Of a DNA stretch of 64,000 nt, positions 9,158 to 20,196 are shown piece after piece (the stretch's first letter is position 1; every line of letters starts with the position of its first letter). A program made the position numbers and the translations under genes. The notes below the pieces were generated by a model that worked only from the letters and a program-made list of their open reading frames with translations, did no database searches and was not told where the DNA came from. The DNA is from Parvimonas sp. oral taxon 393 str. F0440 (GTDB lineage Bacteria > Bacillota > Clostridia > Tissierellales > Peptoniphilaceae): contig AFUS01000004.1 in the NCBI GenBank assembly GCA_000223315.2, positions 638,991-702,990 of the forward strand, in the 5' to 3' direction.

Positions 9158-10354
9158 ATGAATAAAAAAGTTATTACTGATTTAGATGTAAACTCAAAAA
9201 GAGTTATTGTAAGAGTTGATTTTAACGTTCCAATGTCAAAAACAGAAGAAGGTAAAATTACTGATAATGCTAGGATAGTAGCAGCATTGCCAACTATTAA
9301 ATATTTAATTGAAAACAATGCAAAAGTAATATTATTATCTCATTTGGGGAGACCAAAGGGAGAAGCTAAGAAAGAATTTTCATTAGCACCTGTAGCTAAA
9401 GAATTATCTAAACTTTTAAATAAAGATGTTAAATTTTTACAAAGTAATTTAGTAGTAGATGATAATGTAAAAACGGAAGTTTTAAAATTAAAAGATGGAG
9501 AAGTTGCTCTATTAGAAAATACAAGATTTAGAAACGAAGAAACAAAAAATATCGATGATTTTTCTAAAGAATTGGCTGAACTTGGTGATTTATATATTAA
9601 TGATGCTTTTGGAACAAGCCATAGAGCACATTGTTCAAATGTTGGACTTTGCAAATTTTTACCATCAGCTGTGGGATTTTTAGTAGAAAAGGAAATTTCT
9701 ATAATGGGAAAAGCTCTTTCTAATCCAGAAAGACCTTTTATAGCAATTTTAGGAGGAGCAAAAGTATCTGATAAAATTACTGTAATTGAAAATTTAATTG
9801 AAAAAGTTGACAGTATAATAATCGGAGGAGGAATGGCATTTACATTCTTAAAATCTTTAGGTTATTCAGTAGGTAAAAGTTTATTGGAAGAAGATAAAGT
9901 TGATTTGGCAAAAGAGTTGATTGAAAAAGCAAAAAGTAAAAGTGTTAAGATATTATTACCAATAGATGTGGTTGTTAGTAAGGAATTTTCTAATGATTCT
10001 GAATTTAAAACGGTTAGTATGGATTCAATTGGAGATGATTATATGGGTCTTGATATTGGTGAAAAAACAGTTAAACTATTTTCAGATGAAATTTATAATG
10101 CAAAAACTGTTGTTTGGAATGGTCCTATGGGAGTTTTTGAAATGTCAAATTTTGCAAAGGGTACATTTGAAATTGCAAAGGCTATTGCAGAAACTGATGC
10201 AATTAGTATTATTGGTGGAGGAGATAGTGCATCCGCTGCAGAAAAATCCGGTTATAAAGATAAAATTACTCATATTTCAACCGGAGGGGGTGCATCTTTA
10301 GAATTTCTAGAAGGAAAGATTTTACCTGGAATTGATTCTATAGATAATAAATAG
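9158..10354 (+). CDS. pgk: Phosphoglycerate kinase
   Basis: A 398-residue kinase making ATP from 1,3-bisphosphoglycerate. The N-terminal signature [11 protein letters not shown], substrate-binding HLGRPKG, and the C-terminal nucleotide motif IGGGDSASA are present. Length is as usual. AAGGAG precedes the ATG. It is followed by tpiA after 11 bases, and the three enzyme genes pgk-tpiA-eno are tightly packed. Confidence 0.97.
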   Translation: MNKKVITDLDVNSKRVIVRVDFNVPMSKTEEGKITDNARIVAALPTIKYLIENNAKVILLSHLGRPKGEAKKEFSLAPVAKELSKLLNKDVKFLQSNLVVDDNVKTEVLKLKDGEVALLENTRFRNEETKNIDDFSKELAELGDLYINDAFGTSHRAHCSNVGLCKFLPSAVGFLVEKEISIMGKALSNPERPFIAILGGAKVSDKITVIENLIEKVDSIIIGGGMAFTFLKSLGYSVGKSLLEEDKVDLAKELIEKAKSKSVKILLPIDVVVSKEFSNDSEFKTVSMDSIGDDYMGLDIGEKTVKLFSDEIYNAKTVVWNGPMGVFEMSNFAKGTFEIAKAIAETDAISIIGGGDSASAAEKSGYKDKITHISTGGGASLEFLEGKILPGIDSIDNK

Positions 10355-10365
10355 TTGGAGGTAAT

Positions 10366-12415
<2,050 letters not shown>

Positions 12416-12502
12416 TAAACTTTATTTAGCTCATTATTTATATAAATGCTAGGATTATTTCATAAAATTATTTTAAATAAATAATAAATTTAATTGGTTT
12501 TA

Positions 12503-12511
12503 TGGTATACT
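12503..12511 (+). promoter_or_regulatory. Extended -10 element before the Na/Pi-type transporter
   Basis: TGG followed directly by TATACT, i.e. a TGn-extended -10 box, 70 bases ahead of the coding start. No good -35 is visible. Confidence 0.4.
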
Positions 12512-12580
12512 ATTATTGATATGTTTATATAAAATATATGAGCTAATATTTTGATTATTTTTAACAATTATGGAGGAAAT

Positions 12581-14185
12581 ATGTCTATTTTCATTTCTGT
12601 TTTAGGAGGTTTAGGTTTGTTCTTGTATGGAATGAATCTAATGGGATCAGGACTACAAAAGTCTTGTGGTGAAAGATTAAAAGGAATAATTGCTGCAATA
12701 ACTAAAAATAGAATTTATGCTGTTTTGGTTGGTATTTTTGTTACAATGATTATTCAATCAAGTTCAGCAACTACAATAATGACAATTGGTTTTGTAAATG
12801 CAGGGTTTATGACTTTAGCTCAATCTGTTGGAATAATAATAGGTGCAAATGTAGGGACAACTATTACTGCGCAAATTATTGCATTTGATATTGCAAAATA
12901 TGCACCGTTGGTTATAGCCATAGGAGTTTTTCTATGGATGAGAGCTAAAAACGATAGAAAAAAAGATATATCTGAAATTTTAATTGGATTTGGTATTTTA
13001 TTTTTAGGTATGTCCATTATGAGTAATGGTTTAGCACCACTTGCTCAAGAAGAATGGTTTAAAGAGATACTTATGAAATTGAATAATCCTTTTGTAGGAG
13101 TGTTAGCCGGTCTGATGTTAACTACAATATTACAATCTTCATCAGCTTCAATAGGTTTATTGGAAGCGTTAGGAATGCAGGGAGCAATAAATATAAATCA
13201 GGCATTTGGTATTCTATTTGGAGATAACATAGGAACAACTACAACCGCTATGATTTCAAGTATAGGAGCTAGCAAAAATGCTAAAAGGGCTGCGTTTATA
13301 CATTTTCTATTTAACTTAATTGGAACTTTAATATTTATGACTGTATTAAGAATACCTGTTCAATATTTAGTGGAATATATCTCGCCAGGAAATGTTCAAA
13401 GACAGATTGCTAATGCTCATACATTTTTTAATATAATTAATGTTTTAATTCAATTGCCTTTTTCAAATTTTTTAGTTAAAATTTCTCAATTAGTTATTAA
13501 GGGTGATGATATAGTTGAAGAACGCTATTCTGAACATTTGGACAAGAGATTTTTTGAAACACCAAGTATTGCAATTATTCAAGCACAAAAAGAAGTTATA
13601 AGAATGGGTGAAATTGTAATAGAATCTCTTGAAAAAACTATAGATGCATTTAAAACTAAGAGTAGTAAGAATATAGAGTTTGTTCTCAATAGGGAAAAGA
13701 TGATAAATGGACTTGAAAAAGAAATTATTGATTATTTAGTTCCATTAGCAGATAAAAATTTATCTGATGAAGAAAAGCATAAAGTCTTTGTGATGATGTA
13801 TTCAATAAATGATTATGAAAGAATTGGAGATCACTGTGAGAATATTATTGAGTTGATTCAGGAAATAAAAGATGAAAATTCAGTATTCAGTAAGACCGCT
13901 TTTGATGAATATGATAAAATATCATCAGATGTAATGAAAATAGTTGTTGATACAACAAATGCATATAAAGATAATGATCTTGAATTGGCAAAAAATTGTA
14001 TAAATATAGAGGAAGAAGTGGATATCTTGGAAGAAAGTTATAGAAGAAATCATATGGATAGAATTAATAGAGGTATATGTGATACAAATTCAGGTGTAAA
14101 ATTTTTGGATATATTATCTAACTTAGAAAGAATTGCAGACCACGGTGTAAATATTGCAAATTACACATTAGGAAAGGAATTATAA
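12581..14185 (+). CDS. Na/Pi-cotransporter family protein with PhoU domain
   Basis: A 534-residue membrane protein of the NptA/YqeW type. The N-terminal half has two repeated Na_Pi_cotrans units, each with a QSSSA motif (IIQSSSATTIMT and ILQSSSASIGL), typical of sodium-dependent phosphate carriers. The C-terminal 200 residues form a PhoU-like helical domain (IERIGDHCEN-type motif YERIGDHCENI and LERIADHGVNI). The ATG at 12581 with GGAGG at 12572-12576 was preferred over an upstream TTG that would add ten residues. Role inferred: phosphate uptake or export; direction and substrate cannot be told from sequence. It stands alone, with no Pst genes nearby. Confidence 0.88.
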   Translation: MSIFISVLGGLGLFLYGMNLMGSGLQKSCGERLKGIIAAITKNRIYAVLVGIFVTMIIQSSSATTIMTIGFVNAGFMTLAQSVGIIIGANVGTTITAQIIAFDIAKYAPLVIAIGVFLWMRAKNDRKKDISEILIGFGILFLGMSIMSNGLAPLAQEEWFKEILMKLNNPFVGVLAGLMLTTILQSSSASIGLLEALGMQGAININQAFGILFGDNIGTTTTAMISSIGASKNAKRAAFIHFLFNLIGTLIFMTVLRIPVQYLVEYISPGNVQRQIANAHTFFNIINVLIQLPFSNFLVKISQLVIKGDDIVEERYSEHLDKRFFETPSIAIIQAQKEVIRMGEIVIESLEKTIDAFKTKSSKNIEFVLNREKMINGLEKEIIDYLVPLADKNLSDEEKHKVFVMMYSINDYERIGDHCENIIELIQEIKDENSVFSKTAFDEYDKISSDVMKIVVDTTNAYKDNDLELAKNCINIEEEVDILEESYRRNHMDRINRGICDTNSGVKFLDILSNLERIADHGVNIANYTLGKEL

Positions 14186-14304
14186 AAGATTGTTAAATTT
14201 ATATACAAATACTTAAAGTTATAAAAAAGTTTTATTATGATTTTACCAAAAAATGCTTTACAATTGGGTAAACATAATATATAATAATAAACGGATATGG
14301 TTTC

Positions 14305-14333
14305 ATTACAGTTTATTATTTTTATACTGTAAT
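14305..14333 (+). promoter_or_regulatory. Inverted repeat in the trxB leader
   Basis: Perfect 8-bp arms ATTACAGT (14305-14312) and ACTGTAAT (14326-14333), just ahead of the trxB ribosome site TGGAGGT. Without a T tract it is not a standard terminator. It could be an operator or an mRNA stem governing entry into the trxB-grd operon; the function is inference. Confidence 0.4.
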
Positions 14334-14345
14334 TGGAGGTAAATT

Positions 14346-15275
14346 ATGTACGATTGTATAATAATCGGTGCAGGCCCTGCAGGAATTAGTGCTGGAATAT
14401 ATGCAGCAAGGGCTAGTATGAAGACTATAATAATAGAGAGAGGTACACCGGGTGGTTTAATTGCTAAAACTGATGAGATAGCTAATTATCCCGGAGCAGA
14501 AGACGTACCAACAGGACCAGAGTTAATTGAAAGAATGGTTAAACAAGCAAAATCTTTTGGAGCTGAATTTATTACTGATACTGTTATAGATGTTGATTTT
14601 TCGGGAACTAATAAAGTGGTTTATGGTGAAAATAAAACTTATGAAGGAAAATCAGTAATTATTGCTACTGGATCTAATCCAAGATTATTAAATGTTCCTG
14701 GAGAAAAGGAGTTTACAGGTAAAGGTATAGCTTATTGTGCAACTTGTGATGCACCATTTTTTCAAGATTTAGATATTTATGTTGTTGGTGCTGGAGAAGC
14801 AGCTGTTGAGGAAGCAATGTATCTTACAAAATTCGGAAGAACTGTTACTTTGTTGGCTAGAAAAGATAAATTATCTGTTGCTAAATCAATTGAAGAAAAA
14901 GCATTAAAATGTGAAAAATTAAATATCATGTGGAATGTTGAAGTTGAAAGTTTTGAGGGGACTGGTTTGTTGGGAGCTATGAACATAGTGAATAATAAAA
15001 CTGGTGAAAAGACTAAAATTGTTCCTAGAGAAGGTGACATGATATTCGGTGTATTTATTTTTGTAGGTTACATTCCAGAAAGTACAATTTTCAGCGGAAA
15101 GATTGATACTGATAGAAATTATATTATATCAGATGAAACAATGAAAACTAGTGTTGAAGGTGTATTCGTCGCTGGCGATGTTAGAGTTAAAGAACTAAGA
15201 CAAGTTGTTACAGCGGTTAATGATGGAGCGATAGCAGCAATTAATGCTAGAAAATATGTCGAGAGTTTAGAATAA
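14346..15275 (+). CDS. trxB: Thioredoxin reductase (glycine reductase electron donor)
   Basis: A 309-residue FAD/NAD(P)H pyridine nucleotide-disulfide oxidoreductase. The FAD motif GAGPAGISAGIYAAR opens the protein, the redox pair is in CATCDAPFF (about residue 135), the pyridine-nucleotide loop is GAGEAAVEEA, and the C-terminal FAD contact is in VFVAGDV. In glycine-fermenting bacteria a thioredoxin reductase is encoded at the head of the grd operon and supplies electrons through thioredoxin to selenoprotein A. No trxA is seen here, so thioredoxin must be encoded elsewhere. GrdE follows after 52 bases. Confidence 0.94.
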   Translation: MYDCIIIGAGPAGISAGIYAARASMKTIIIERGTPGGLIAKTDEIANYPGAEDVPTGPELIERMVKQAKSFGAEFITDTVIDVDFSGTNKVVYGENKTYEGKSVIIATGSNPRLLNVPGEKEFTGKGIAYCATCDAPFFQDLDIYVVGAGEAAVEEAMYLTKFGRTVTLLARKDKLSVAKSIEEKALKCEKLNIMWNVEVESFEGTGLLGAMNIVNNKTGEKTKIVPREGDMIFGVFIFVGYIPESTIFSGKIDTDRNYIISDETMKTSVEGVFVAGDVRVKELRQVVTAVNDGAIAAINARKYVESLE

Positions 15276-15327
15276 TTGAATTTAATTCCGAAAGGATTAA
15301 ATATATAAATTTTAAGGAGGTGAGTAT

Positions 15328-16614
15328 ATGCGTCTAGAATTAGGAAAAATCTTAATTAACGATGTTAAATTTTGTTCAGAAACAAAAGTTGACAAAGGTG
15401 TTTTATACATTAATAAAGAAGAGTTAATAGCTCATTTAATGGATGATGAACACTTAAAATCAGTAGACGTAGATCTTGCAAAACCAGGTGAAAGTGTAAG
15501 AATTACTCCAATTAAGGATGTTGTAGAACCAAGAGTAAAGGTTAACGGAGCAGGTGGAGTATTCCCTGGAATGATTTCAAAAGTTGATGTAGTTGGTTCA
15601 GGAAGAACTCATGTTCTTAAGGGAGCAGCAGTAATGACAGTTGGTAAAATAGTTGGTTTCCAAGAAGGTATTGTTGATATGCAAGGACCGGGGGCTGAAT
15701 ATACACCATTCTCAAAAACTAATAATATAGTATTGATTGTGGAACCAGCTGAAGGAGTTGCAACTCATGCTTATGAAAAGGCTGTTAGAATGGCTGGATT
15801 AAAGGCTGCTACTTATTTAGGATTAGCTGGAAAAGAAGTTGAACCGGATGAAGTAGAAGTATTTGAAACTAAACCATTATTTGAACAAGCTGAAGAATTA
15901 AAACATTTACCAAAAGTAGCTTATGTACAAATGTTACAATCACAAGGATTATTACATGATACATATGTTTACGGTGTAGATGCAAAACAAATAGTTCCAA
16001 CAATATTATATCCAACAGAATTAATGGATGGAGCTATCTTAAGTGGTAATTGTGTATCTGCTTGTGATAAGAATACAACATATCATCACTTAAATAACCC
16101 TGTTGTTAGAGCAATGTATGAACAACATGGAAAAGAAATTAACTTTGTTGGTGTTATTATCACTAACGAAAATGTATATTTAGCAGATAAAGAAAGATCA
16201 TCAAACTGGACTGCTAAATTATGTGAATTTTTAAATCTTGATGGAGCTATCGTATCTCAAGAAGGATTCGGTAACCCAGATACAGACTTAATAATGAACT
16301 GTAAGAAAATTGAAGGTAAGGGCGTTAAAACTGTTATTATCACTGACGAATATGCAGGAAGAGACGGTGCTAGCCAATCATTAGCTGATGCTGACGTAGC
16401 TGCAAATGCAGTAGTAACAGGTGGTAATGCTAACGAAACTATCGTATTACCTAAGATGGATAAAGTTATCGGAACTTTAGACTATGTTGACATTATTGCT
16501 GGTGGATTTGATGGATCATTAAGAGAAGATGGTTCAATCATGGTTGAATTACAAGCAATAACTGGAGCAACTAATGAATTAGGATTTAATAGATTATCAG
16601 CTACTGGCTATTAA
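15328..16614 (+). CDS. grdE: Glycine reductase component B, GrdE proprotein
   Basis: A 428-residue proprotein giving the 25-kDa and 22-kDa subunits of substrate-specific protein B. The cleavage block LSGNCVSACDKN places the processing cysteine at residue 242, the position described for the glycine-specific GrdE family, where cleavage generates the N-terminal pyruvoyl group that forms a Schiff base with glycine. The ribosome site AAGGAGGTGA is strong and matches the anti-SD almost perfectly, fitting a very abundant enzyme. Together with GrdB it activates glycine for transfer to selenoprotein A. The sarcosine and betaine versions (GrdF, GrdI) are related, but the neighbouring grdB and absence of transporter genes favour glycine. 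Confidence 0.94.
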   Translation: MRLELGKILINDVKFCSETKVDKGVLYINKEELIAHLMDDEHLKSVDVDLAKPGESVRITPIKDVVEPRVKVNGAGGVFPGMISKVDVVGSGRTHVLKGAAVMTVGKIVGFQEGIVDMQGPGAEYTPFSKTNNIVLIVEPAEGVATHAYEKAVRMAGLKAATYLGLAGKEVEPDEVEVFETKPLFEQAEELKHLPKVAYVQMLQSQGLLHDTYVYGVDAKQIVPTILYPTELMDGAILSGNCVSACDKNTTYHHLNNPVVRAMYEQHGKEINFVGVIITNENVYLADKERSSNWTAKLCEFLNLDGAIVSQEGFGNPDTDLIMNCKKIEGKGVKTVIITDEYAGRDGASQSLADADVAANAVVTGGNANETIVLPKMDKVIGTLDYVDIIAGGFDGSLREDGSIMVELQAITGATNELGFNRLSATGY

Positions 16615-16687
16615 AATTTATTAAATACACGGAATATTATATAAAATTAAACGAAAATAAAATATATAGAAAGGATGTGTTAGCGAT

Positions 16688-17152
16688 ATGGCACTTTTTA
16701 CAGAAAATACAAAAGTAATCATAATCGGTGATAGAGATGGTATACCAGGACCAGCTATGGAAGAATGTGTCGCTACAACTCCTGCAGAAATAGTATTTTC
16801 AGCAACTGAATGTTTTGTCTGAACTGCAGCAGGAGCAATGGACTTAGAAAATCAAAGAAGGGTAAAAGAATTAGCAGAAAAATACGGTGCAGAAAATTGT
16901 TTAGTTCTTTTAGGAGCATCTGAAGCAGAATCAGCAGCATTAGCAGCTGAAACTGTAACTACAGGAGACCCTACTTTTGCAGGTCCATTAGCAGGAGTTC
17001 AGTTAGGACTTAAAGTATATCACGCAGTTGAACCTGAATTTAAAGCAGAAGTTGATGAATCAGTTTATGATGACCAAATTGGTATGATGGAAATGGTTCT
17101 TGACTGTGATGCTATCATTGAAGCTGTAAGTGAAATTAGAAATTCATTATAA
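16688..17152 (+). CDS. grdA: Glycine reductase selenoprotein A (in-frame UGA)
   Basis: A 154-residue protein if the TGA at 16820-16822 is read as selenocysteine. Codon 45 is then Sec in [14 protein letters not shown], the invariant CxxU redox motif of GrdA. Selenoprotein A takes the carboxymethyl group from protein B as a Se-carboxymethyl selenoether and passes it to protein C. Conventional gene finders see only the part from 16838 on. The ATG at 16688 follows AAGGATG at 16671-16677 at a usable distance. Position in the operon (grdE-grdA-grdB) and full conservation after the UGA leave little doubt. SelA/B/C/D genes are not in this window. Confidence 0.96.
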
Positions 17153-17205
17153 TTTGTAATTAAGAAAAAAATCATATATAAATATATGATAGAGAGGTGA
17201 TTAGT

Positions 17206-18513
17206 GTGGAAAAATTAAGAGTAGTTCACTATATAAACCAATTCTTTGCTGGTATAGGTGGAGAAGAAAAGGCAGATTATAAACCAGAAGTCAGAGAAGA
17301 AAAAATTGGACCTGGTTTAGCATTAAATGCCGGTTTTAAGGGTGAAGCTGAAATAGTTGCTACAGTTATCTGCGGAGACAGCTATTTTGGTGAAAATATG
17401 GACCAAGCTAAAGCAGAAGTTTTAGAAATGGTTAAAAAGTATAATCCAGATTTATTCATAGCAGGTCCTGCATTTAATGCTGGTCGTTATGGAGTTGCTG
17501 CTGGTACAATTACTGAAGCTGTTCAAAATGAATTGGGTATTCCGGCTTTAACTGGTATGTATATTGAAAACCCAGGTGCAGATATGTTCAAAAAGAGCAT
17601 ATATATAGTTTCAACTAAAAATAGTGCTGCAGGTATGAAAGATGCTGTAAGCAAAATGGTTCCACTTGCAATGAAACTTGTTAAAGGAGAAGAAATTGGT
17701 TCTCCAGCTGAAGAAGGTTACATTGAAAGAGGAGTTAGAAAGAACATATTTAGAGAAGATTTTGGTGGTAAGAGAGCTGTAAATATGATGATTAAAAAGT
17801 TAAAAGGTGAGGAATTCGAAACAGAATTTCCAATGCCACACTTTGACAGAGTAGATCCAAATCCAGCTGTTAAAGATATTACAAAAGCTAAGATTGCTTT
17901 GGTAACATCAGGTGGTATTGTTCCACATGGAAATCCGGATCATATTGAGTCTTCATCAGCTTCAAAATATGGTAAATATGATATTGAAGGTGTAATGGAT
18001 CTTAAAGAAGGCGAATGGGAAACAGCACATGGTGGTTATGACCCTGTTTATGCTAACCAAGATGCAGATAGAGTTTTACCTGTTGATGTTTTAAGAGAAC
18101 TTGAAAAGAAGGGTGAAATTGGAAGTCTTCATAGATATTTCTATACTACAGTAGGAAATGGTACAGCTGTAGCTTCTGCAAAAGCATTTGCAGAAAAATA
18201 CAGCAAAGAATTGGTTGCTGATGGAGTAGATGCAGTTATATTAACATCTACTTGAGGTACTTGTACACGTTGCGGTGCAACGATGGTAAAAGAAATTGAG
18301 AGAGCTGGAATTCCAGTAGTACATGTATGTACTGTAACTCCAATTTCATTAACAGTAGGAGCTAACAGAATTGTTCCTGCTATAGCAATTCCTCATCCAT
18401 TAGGTAATCCTAAATTGAGCCATGAAGAAGAATATGCATTAAGAATGGGTATTGTTAAAAAAGCATTAAAAGCTTTATCAACTGAAGTTGATGGACAAAC
18501 AATATTTGAATAA
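17206..18513 (+). CDS. grdB: Glycine reductase component B selenoprotein GrdB (in-frame UGA)
   Basis: A 435-residue subunit of protein B if the TGA at 18253-18255 is read as selenocysteine. Counted from GTG at 17206, which sits behind AGAGGTGA, the Sec is residue 350, within S-T-U-G-T-C-T-R-C-G. The UxxC motif is the family's redox site. An upstream GTG at 17197 overlaps the ribosome site and was rejected. Coding potential continues in the same frame to 18513 (MVKEIERAGIP and on). A perfect hairpin with a GGT loop lies 12 bases after the UGA and is a good bacterial SECIS candidate. A terminator follows. Confidence 0.96.
18268..18282 (+). promoter_or_regulatory. Candidate bacterial SECIS hairpin in grdB
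   Basis: CGTTGC (18268-18273), loop GGT, GCAACG (18277-18282): a perfect 6-bp stem starting 12 bases after the UGA at 18253. Bacterial SelB-binding SECIS elements lie at about this distance and have a G-G-U in the apical loop. It is inside the coding sequence. Confidence 0.65.
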
Positions 18514-18523
18514 TTTTTAAGTA

Positions 18524-18553
18524 AAAAAAGGTGTCAGGTATTGACACCTTTTT
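18524..18553 (+). terminator. Terminator between grdB and grdC
   Basis: Stem GGTGTCA (18530-18536)/TGACACC (18542-18548), flanked by A7 before and T5 after, so it could work in both directions. It splits the grd cluster into trxB-grdEAB and grdCD units and overlaps the grdC -35 box. Confidence 0.85.
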
Positions 18554-18569
18554 AATTTAGTGGTATTCT
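18541..18569 (+). promoter_or_regulatory. grdC promoter with -35 inside the terminator stem
   Basis: Consensus TTGACA (18541-18546), exact 17-base spacer, then TATTCT (18564-18569) preceded by TGG. The -35 box is the descending arm of the upstream terminator. Confidence 0.6.
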
Positions 18570-18644
18570 ATTATGTAAGGGTAGTTGGCTTATATGCAAT
18601 ACATACTGTGCTATCTGTTTTTTATATTAAAGGAGGTAATTAAG

Positions 18645-20186
18645 ATGAATTTTCCTGTATTAAAAGGAACTTCTTACGTATTAGTTCATGCGCCAGACAT
18701 GATAATTCAAAATGGAACAACTCAAACTACTGAAAAGGCTTTAAATCCTAATTCAGAATATCTAAAAGAAATACCAAAACATATTAGAAAATATGAAGAA
18801 GTATTAAATTATTTACCAAATCAAGTTTATATTGGAAATAAAAGACCTGAAGATTTAAAGGCTGTACCACAACCTTGGTCAGATAAAGAAAAATATTTGA
18901 CTGATTCTCCAAGAGTTGGTAAATATGGTGAAATAATGCCTGAAAATGAATTCATTGGCCTTATGAAGATTTGTGATGCTTTTGATTTGGTCTATCTTAA
19001 CAAAGAATTTACTGAATCTGTAAAAGCTGATTTGGAAAAACACCCATTAGTAAGTGAAGCATTAGTAGCTAGATTAAAAGAAGGTGTTGAACAATCTGTA
19101 CTTGAAGGACATATGGATAACCATGCTGAAGGTTTATATTTTGAAGATAAATTAGTAGGTGTAGTTACTAGAGCACATGATGTTGATGTTAACTTGTCAG
19201 CACATGTTATGTTAGAAAATTTAGTTACTAAAGCATCTGGATTATTAGCTGCTTTACATTTAGTAGATAAAAATGATTTAGATCCTAATGATGTTGAATA
19301 TATTATTGAATGTTCAGAAGAAGCATGCGGAGATATGAACCAAAGAGGTGGTGGTAACTTTGCAAAATCTATAGCTGAATTAGCTGGATTTAATAGTGCT
19401 TCAGGTTCTGATTTAAGAGGATTCTGTGCTGCTCCAACTCATACTTTAATTGCTGCATCTTCCCATGTTCATGCTGGAACATTTAAGAATGTTGTTATTG
19501 TTGCTGGAGGATGTACAGCTAAGTTGGGTATGAATGGTAAAGACCATCTTAAAAAAGGATTACCAATACTAGAAGATTGTATCGGAGGATTTGCTGCATT
19601 AATTTCTGAAAACGATGGAGTTAACCCTGTATTAAGAACAGATATAGTTGGAAGACATACAGTAGGAACTGGTTCATCACCACAAGCTGTAATGTCTGCT
19701 TTAGTTACTGCACCATTAGAAAAAGCTAATTTAACAGTTAAAGATGTTGATAAATATTCAGCAGAAATGCAAAATCCTGATATTACTAAACCTGCAGGAG
19801 CAGGAGATGTTCCAAACGCAAACTTCAAGATGATTGGTGCATTAGGAGTAATGAAAAAACAATTAGAAAAAGCTGAAATTGCAAGTTTTATTGAAAATCA
19901 TGGTATGGAAGGATGGGCTCCAACACAAGGACATATTCCTTCAGGAGTTCCTTATTTAGGATTCTGTCGTGAAGACTTAACTACAGGAGAACTAAATAGA
20001 GCTATGATTATTGGTAAAGGTTCTTTATTCTTAGGAAGAATGACTAACTTATTTGACGGTGTATCAATTGTTTTAGAAAGAAATTCAGGTAAATTAGAAG
20101 ACAACTCTGGAGTTTCTAAGGAAGAAGTTAAGAAATTAGTTGCTGAAGCAATGAGAAATTTTGCATCTTCTTTAATTGAAGAATAG
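18645..20186 (+). CDS. grdC: Glycine reductase component C, beta subunit
   Basis: A 513-residue thiolase/FabH-like subunit of protein C, which with GrdD turns the carboxymethyl selenoether on GrdA into an acetyl thioester and then acetyl phosphate. The thiolase-like ECSEEACGDMNQRGGG region (about residue 224 on) and the later FIENHGMEGWAPTQGHIPSG block are characteristic of GrdC. The ATG at 18645 behind AAAGGAGGT at 18630-18638 gives the family's usual N terminus (MNFPVLKGTSYVLVHAP); an upstream ATG at 18585 would add twenty hydrophobic residues and lacks a ribosome site. It stops 10 bases before grdD starts. Confidence 0.95.
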   Translation: MNFPVLKGTSYVLVHAPDMIIQNGTTQTTEKALNPNSEYLKEIPKHIRKYEEVLNYLPNQVYIGNKRPEDLKAVPQPWSDKEKYLTDSPRVGKYGEIMPENEFIGLMKICDAFDLVYLNKEFTESVKADLEKHPLVSEALVARLKEGVEQSVLEGHMDNHAEGLYFEDKLVGVVTRAHDVDVNLSAHVMLENLVTKASGLLAALHLVDKNDLDPNDVEYIIECSEEACGDMNQRGGGNFAKSIAELAGFNSASGSDLRGFCAAPTHTLIAASSHVHAGTFKNVVIVAGGCTAKLGMNGKDHLKKGLPILEDCIGGFAALISENDGVNPVLRTDIVGRHTVGTGSSPQAVMSALVTAPLEKANLTVKDVDKYSAEMQNPDITKPAGAGDVPNANFKMIGALGVMKKQLEKAEIASFIENHGMEGWAPTQGHIPSGVPYLGFCREDLTTGELNRAMIIGKGSLFLGRMTNLFDGVSIVLERNSGKLEDNSGVSKEEVKKLVAEAMRNFASSLIEE

Positions 20187-20196
20187 AGGTGATTTC

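Noticed and set aside
9966..10301. 111-codon + strand frame inside pgk
   Set aside because: Out-of-frame shadow of pgk with no start signal and a meaningless Leu/Met-rich product.
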